A stretch of 64,000 bases of DNA from assembly GCA_036365145.1 (NCBI GenBank), contig JAEOAD010001365.1:4363001-4427000 (forward strand), read 5' to 3'. A program made the translations under genes and the position numbers. Below, piece after piece: positions 62,521 to 64,000 of the stretch (position 1 is the stretch's first letter; each line of letters starts with the position of its first letter). The stretch is from Orientallactaga sibirica. Its lineage: Eukaryota > Chordata > Mammalia > Rodentia > Dipodidae. The notes beneath the pieces are model-generated. The model had not been told where the DNA came from. It worked only from the letters and a program-made list of their open reading frames with translations, and ran no database searches.

Positions 62521-62804
62521 AGAGGGAGGGAGAGAATGGGCGCGCCAGGGCCTCCAGCCACTGCAAATGAACTCTAGACACATGCGTGCATCTGGCTAAT
62601 GTGGGTCCTGGGAATCGAACCTGGGTCCTTTGGCTTTGCAGGCAAATGCCTTAACTGCTAAGCCATCTCTCCAGCTCAGATTGATTTCTTTGAAGAAAAC
62701 TGCATACTTACCATTGGATCAATCCAAACTGTATTTCCCAAAGCCAGTACAACTTTTGCATCATGAAATTTCCCAACAATTTTATGATGAATGTATCTGG
62801 TAAC
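47263..62804 (-). CDS. TDRD12: TDRD12, C-terminal 289 residues (partial, 8 exons)
   Basis: Reading leftwards the exons are 62712-62804, 59436-59608, 50054-50163, 48829-48892, 48634-48747, 48379-48532, 48223-48289 and 47263-47357. All phases match and sum to 870 nt ending in TGA. The first two match the segment after the second Tudor domain of mouse TDRD12 as I recall it ([20 protein letters not shown]). Exons 4 to 7 encode a CS (p23-like) domain with [24 protein letters not shown] and [14 protein letters not shown]12 is a germline Tudor/DEAD-like helicase needed for secondary piRNA production, retrotransposon silencing and male fertility. The helicase and Tudor exons lie to the right of the window. 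An extra exon between the second and third exons may be missing from my model. Confidence 0.9.
47570..47648 (+). repeat. ID-type element
   Basis: GAACATAGCTCAGTAGTAGA A box-like head; in the intron next to the last TDRD12 exon. Confidence 0.6.
47762..47971 (-). repeat. Type A3 SINE
   Basis: Antisense to the window but sense to TDRD12; A3 segment present. Confidence 0.88.
47988..48130 (-). repeat. B1-type SINE, internal deletion
   Basis: The CTCACTCTAGCCCAGG part is missing. Confidence 0.85.
48223..48289 (-). CDS. TDRD12: TDRD12 exon, end of CS domain
   Basis: Acceptor GTTGAACAG and donor [26 protein letters not shown] is an acidic run closing the CS domain. Confidence 0.93.
48379..48532 (-). 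CDS. TDRD12: TDRD12 exon, core of CS domain
   Basis: Acceptor AACTAG, 51 codons plus one base, donor GTGAGT. Contains [35 protein letters not shown] and [10 protein letters not shown]. Confidence 0.93.
48634..48747 (-). CDS. TDRD12: TDRD12 exon, start of CS domain
   Basis: The acceptor CTTTTCTTCTAG precedes [20 protein letters not shown] and [10 protein letters not shown]; donor GTAAGT. The alternating hydrophobic pattern fits the first CS-domain beta strands. Confidence 0.92.
48829..48892 (-). CDS. TDRD12: TDRD12 exon, linker before CS domain
   Basis: Acceptor TCATGCAG, 64 nt, donor GTATGT. Encodes [20 protein letters not shown] with a split codon at each end. An open frame on the opposite strand here is a shadow. 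Confidence 0.85.
49292..49350 (+). repeat. ID-type fragment
   Basis: GGTCCTGGATTTGACCCCAG. Confidence 0.45.
49691..49910 (+). repeat. Type A3 SINE with extra 3' block
   Basis: Continues past the CT stretch with AGTCTGTTGGGCTTGCCTCA and a second A run. Confidence 0.85.
50025..50053 (-). CDS. TDRD12: Possible alternative TDRD12 terminal extension
   Basis: In-frame read-through of the weak donor adds nine residues and then stops. If used, the isoform would lack the CS domain. Inferred from frame and from a remembered mouse isoform. Confidence 0.4.
50054..50163 (-). CDS. TDRD12: TDRD12 exon in the low-complexity linker
   Basis: The acceptor CTCCATCTAG precedes 36 codons starting [16 protein letters not shown] and ending DSDSHEP. 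The phases fit both neighbours. The donor G|GTTGGT is poor. Reading through it stays open (GWYLCLQWG...) to a TAG at 50025-50027, resembling the short-form C-terminus of mouse TDRD12 that I recall. Confidence 0.7.
50422..51719. repeat. 40-bp minisatellite, about 33 copies
   Basis: GATTGATGTGGCACAAACC then AGCAGAGCCTTCACACCC recurs with mostly 40-bp spacing; some units are 36 or 37 bp. Lies in a TDRD12 intron, 260 bp from an exon. The 60-residue frame inside is repeat translation. Confidence 0.96.
51800..52012 (+). repeat. Type A SINE
   Basis: Complete sense copy soon after the minisatellite. Confidence 0.92.
52028..52185 (+). repeat. B1-type SINE
   Basis: Sense copy, moderately diverged. 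Confidence 0.88.
52186..53009. other. Unique TDRD12 intron sequence
   Basis: Contains one exon-like frame on the - strand (see rejected list). Otherwise nothing recognised. Confidence 0.45.
53012..53237 (-). repeat. Type A SINE
   Basis: CCCTGTTATGGCATTT-type repeat at both ends (about 52995 and 53236). Confidence 0.92.
53238..54640. other. Unique TDRD12 intron sequence, C-rich
   Basis: Open frames of 155 (+) and 120 (-) residues overlap here. Neither has a recognisable domain or splice frame; no gene called. Confidence 0.45.
54760..54988 (-). repeat. Type A SINE inside L1
   Basis: CAGCATTTGTTTTCTT lies on both sides. Confidence 0.93.
55190..55365 (-). repeat. B1-type SINE inside L1
   Basis: Complete antisense copy; GGC(A/T)TTTT at both ends. 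Confidence 0.9.
55905..56118 (-). repeat. Type A SINE
   Basis: Complete antisense copy. Confidence 0.9.
56130..56338 (-). repeat. B4 start joined to a type A body
   Basis: GTGTGGAGATCAGAGGTTGA (B4 end) runs straight into AGGGCCTCCAGCCACTGC (type A body) and an antisense head. Confidence 0.65.
56481..56682 (+). repeat. B1-type SINE, then a second copy truncated by L1
   Basis: 56481-56610 is complete with a long A tail. 56634-56682 is only the head, broken at CAGCACTCAGGA where L1 sequence starts. Confidence 0.75.
56683..57745 (-). mobile_element. L1 ORF2 fragment, antisense, decayed
   Basis: CTAGTTTTATTCCATTATGA and GTTTAAAGTCTGCTTTGCC are antisense L1 ORF2 landmarks. The 163-residue - frame at 57269 is within it. 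A B1 sits at 57055-57216. Confidence 0.7.
57055..57216 (-). repeat. B1-type SINE inside L1
   Basis: Complete, little diverged. Confidence 0.92.
57750..58050 (+). mobile_element. L1 3' end, sense
   Basis: GGAATTATGTCATTTGTGGG, then ATCAAAGTACATTATACCCG and an AATAAATGCTAATAAG end; opposite in direction to the preceding L1 piece. Confidence 0.65.
58449..58625 (+). repeat. Type A SINE, CT stretch lost
   Basis: Head and body sense, joined directly to an AAATAAATAAAT tail. Confidence 0.88.
58665..59243 (-). repeat. Three-level SINE nest
   Basis: An outer type A (58665-58838 and 59206-59243) is split by an inner type A (58839-59205), with GGCAAGTACCTT duplicated. The inner copy is itself split by a + strand B1 at 58858-59020, with AAATTAGCAA duplicated. 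Confidence 0.85.
58858..59020 (+). repeat. B1-type SINE, innermost of the nest
   Basis: Complete sense copy with an (AAC)n tail; youngest insertion here. Confidence 0.92.
59436..59608 (-). CDS. TDRD12: TDRD12 exon, [12 protein letters not shown] to FEDLPNPTL
   Basis: The acceptor TTGGTTCAAG is followed by 57 codons plus two bases; donor GTAAGT. Contains [20 protein letters not shown], closely like mouse, and a charged Glu/Lys-rich stretch. Confidence 0.92.
59640..60436. other. Unique TDRD12 intron sequence
   Basis: No further exon recognised. Short frames have no splice context. Confidence 0.45.
60449..60612 (-). repeat. B1-type SINE
   Basis: CTTGTATTCTTT at 60437 and 60613 is the target duplication. 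Confidence 0.93.
60625..60857 (-). repeat. Type A SINE
   Basis: Complete antisense copy adjacent to the B1 target repeat. Confidence 0.9.
60938..61148 (+). repeat. Type A SINE
   Basis: AATCAGTCAAC at 60927 and 61149 is the target duplication. Confidence 0.93.
61160..62225. other. Unique TDRD12 intron sequence with a long open frame
   Basis: The - strand frame 61181-61729 (182 residues) is the longest in the window but shows no known domain, and + frames overlap it. A MIR-like end (GGTGCTCCATAAATACTGG) lies at 61705-61770. Confidence 0.4.
62240..62416 (+). repeat. B1-type SINE with (AAT)n tail
   Basis: AATAATCCCTTTC flanks it (about 62227 and 62414). Confidence 0.93.
62428..62680 (-). repeat. 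Type A SINE with (GA)n
   Basis: Complete antisense copy 30 bp downstream of a TDRD12 donor in that gene's direction. Confidence 0.9.
62712..62804 (-). CDS. TDRD12: TDRD12 exon, 31 codons after Tudor 2
   Basis: The acceptor TTTTTTTCAG precedes [19 protein letters not shown] and GNTVWIDPM; the donor is GTAAGT. Phase 0 at both ends. Confidence 0.93.
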
Positions 62805-63249
62805 CTGAAAAAAATTATATTATTCACCTCAGAATTTAACAAAATACCTCATCCTGAATATGCTGTGTGGTTAACAGAAAATCCCACTCATTTCATCTGA
62901 GTGTCACAGTAGCTCGGTGGGGCTGGGGCTTTAGGCTCCGTTTCCTTGATGAGGGCAGATGTGTAAAGGTGCAGCAGCCATTGTCTTACAACACCGAACG
63001 TTTGTTTCCCACTGTCACTGGGTCCCCACTTCCTCTATCAACTCCCACAATGCTCCAGGTCTGGGTGTTGACTGGAAGCTCTTTTTGTTTCTCCGGAGAA
63101 TCACAGTCACAAAGTTGCCTGTAACAGGAAGACGCACTCTCTCATATGCTCTTTTGTGGACACTGAACTGTTTTGCTCTCAGGGAAGGCCACAGCAGTCA
63201 TAATGTGTCTGAGAAATCTTTCGTGTCCATTTTATGGTGTGTTCATTTG

Positions 63250-63546
63250 TGCACATGGTATATGGAATGTGTGCAAATGCACACACACTGTTCACACATA
63301 CAGAGGCCAGAGGAAAATACCAGCTATCCTTTCTCTCCTTCCCACCTTATGTCCATGAGGGAGTGTCACTGAGCCTGGCCCTGGCTGTCTCTCAGTTAGA
63401 ACCACTGACGCCCACACTTGCTTCGTGCTGGGTTTACAGGTAGGACAGCTATGCCTCGGCTTTTTAATATGGGTGCTGGAGATCACACGAAAGTCCTCAA
63501 GCGTGCACAGCAAGAGCTCCCACCCGCTAAGCCATCTCCCCATCCC
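63250..63546 (-). repeat. B4 SINE
   Basis: CACATACAGAGGCCAGAGG, a B1-like middle (GTGCTGGGTTTACAGG) and an antisense ID end (GCTAAGCCATCTCCCCATCC). Confidence 0.7.
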
Positions 63547-64000
63547 TTTTCATGTCTATTTTAACTCTTGCAGAGCTGGCCAGAAGACAGCTGGCCCTCA
63601 CAAGCTCATTTCTCTCCCCCTTGAACACTGGGAAGAACTCACACGTGAGAGCTTGTCCCTGCTTCTACAGAAGGCTGTCCTTCAACAGGCACGTACTAGC
63701 ATCTTCAGAGACAAAGACTTCCTGAGAACAAAGACCATGACTTCCTGTGATGGCTACATGCCAGCCCTTACCTGGCAACAATGATACTTGGTAAATAGTT
63801 ATTACAACAAAGGAAGATGTCCAGCTGGTAACAGCTATTTTTAAATTAAACTCCCAACAGTAAGCCTCATCTCTTTCCTGATGATACTGAATTATTTCCT
63901 AGCTTGCTTCTAATGCAGCCAGTTTTTGCTTTGTTAACTGTGGTGGTTTATTCATAGTCCCTGGACTAGCTTCCACAACACTCACCATCCCTTCAAGAAT
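63547..64000. other. Unique sequence to the window edge
   Basis: Within a TDRD12 intron. The 119-residue + frame (63425-63784) crosses a B4 element and is not a gene. An old MIR/L2-like piece may lie at 63690-63790. Confidence 0.4.

Overview
The window is vertebrate, specifically rodent, genomic DNA. There are no prokaryotic operons: genes are split into short exons with GT/AG splice sites, separated by introns packed with retroposons. The repeats (B1-type 7SL-derived SINEs, ID and B4 elements, an unusual long SINE with an ID-like tRNA head, and a rodent-type L1 3' region) indicate a mouse-related rodent. From memory the long SINE and the B1 variant look most like jerboas (Dipodoidea); that assignment is inference.

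Layout. (1) Positions 1-10169, + strand: the last four coding exons of CEP89 (centriole distal-appendage coiled-coil protein), ending in a TAG stop at 10167-10169. (2) 10170-20900: intergenic and 3' flank, mostly repeats. (3) 20900-43890, + strand: SLC7A9 (b0,+AT, light chain of the renal cystine and dibasic amino-acid exchanger). All 12 coding exons are present with compatible splice phases and give a 487-residue protein, the length of the human protein. A non-coding first exon next to an HNF1-like site is proposed at about 20930-21075. (4) 44190-64000, - strand: the C-terminal part of TDRD12 (germ-cell piRNA-pathway Tudor/helicase protein). Eight coding exons from 62804 down to the stop at 47263-47265 include the CS (p23-like) domain; the helicase and Tudor exons lie beyond the right edge. 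CEP89 and SLC7A9 run in tandem, while SLC7A9 and TDRD12 converge tail to tail. This matches the order I recall for human 19q13.11. The three genes have unrelated jobs (cilium, epithelial transport, germline piRNA) and are simply conserved neighbours.

Repeat terms used below. 'Type A' is an ID-headed SINE of about 200 bp: a tRNA-like head with A and B boxes, a unique body, a CT-rich stretch and an A-rich tail. A2 and A3 are variants with different bodies. 'B1-type' is a 7SL-derived monomer of about 140 bp. '+' means the tRNA-like or 7SL head comes first. Nearly every intron is filled with these, with more than 100 recognisable copies. Four minisatellites (71, 37, 40 and about 64 bp units) are present; two of them clearly grew out of the interior of an older transposon copy.

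I found no undescribed biological system. The most notable observation is a B1 insertion whose 15-bp target-site duplication copied the 5' splice site of a CEP89 exon, leaving two identical donors 142 bp apart.
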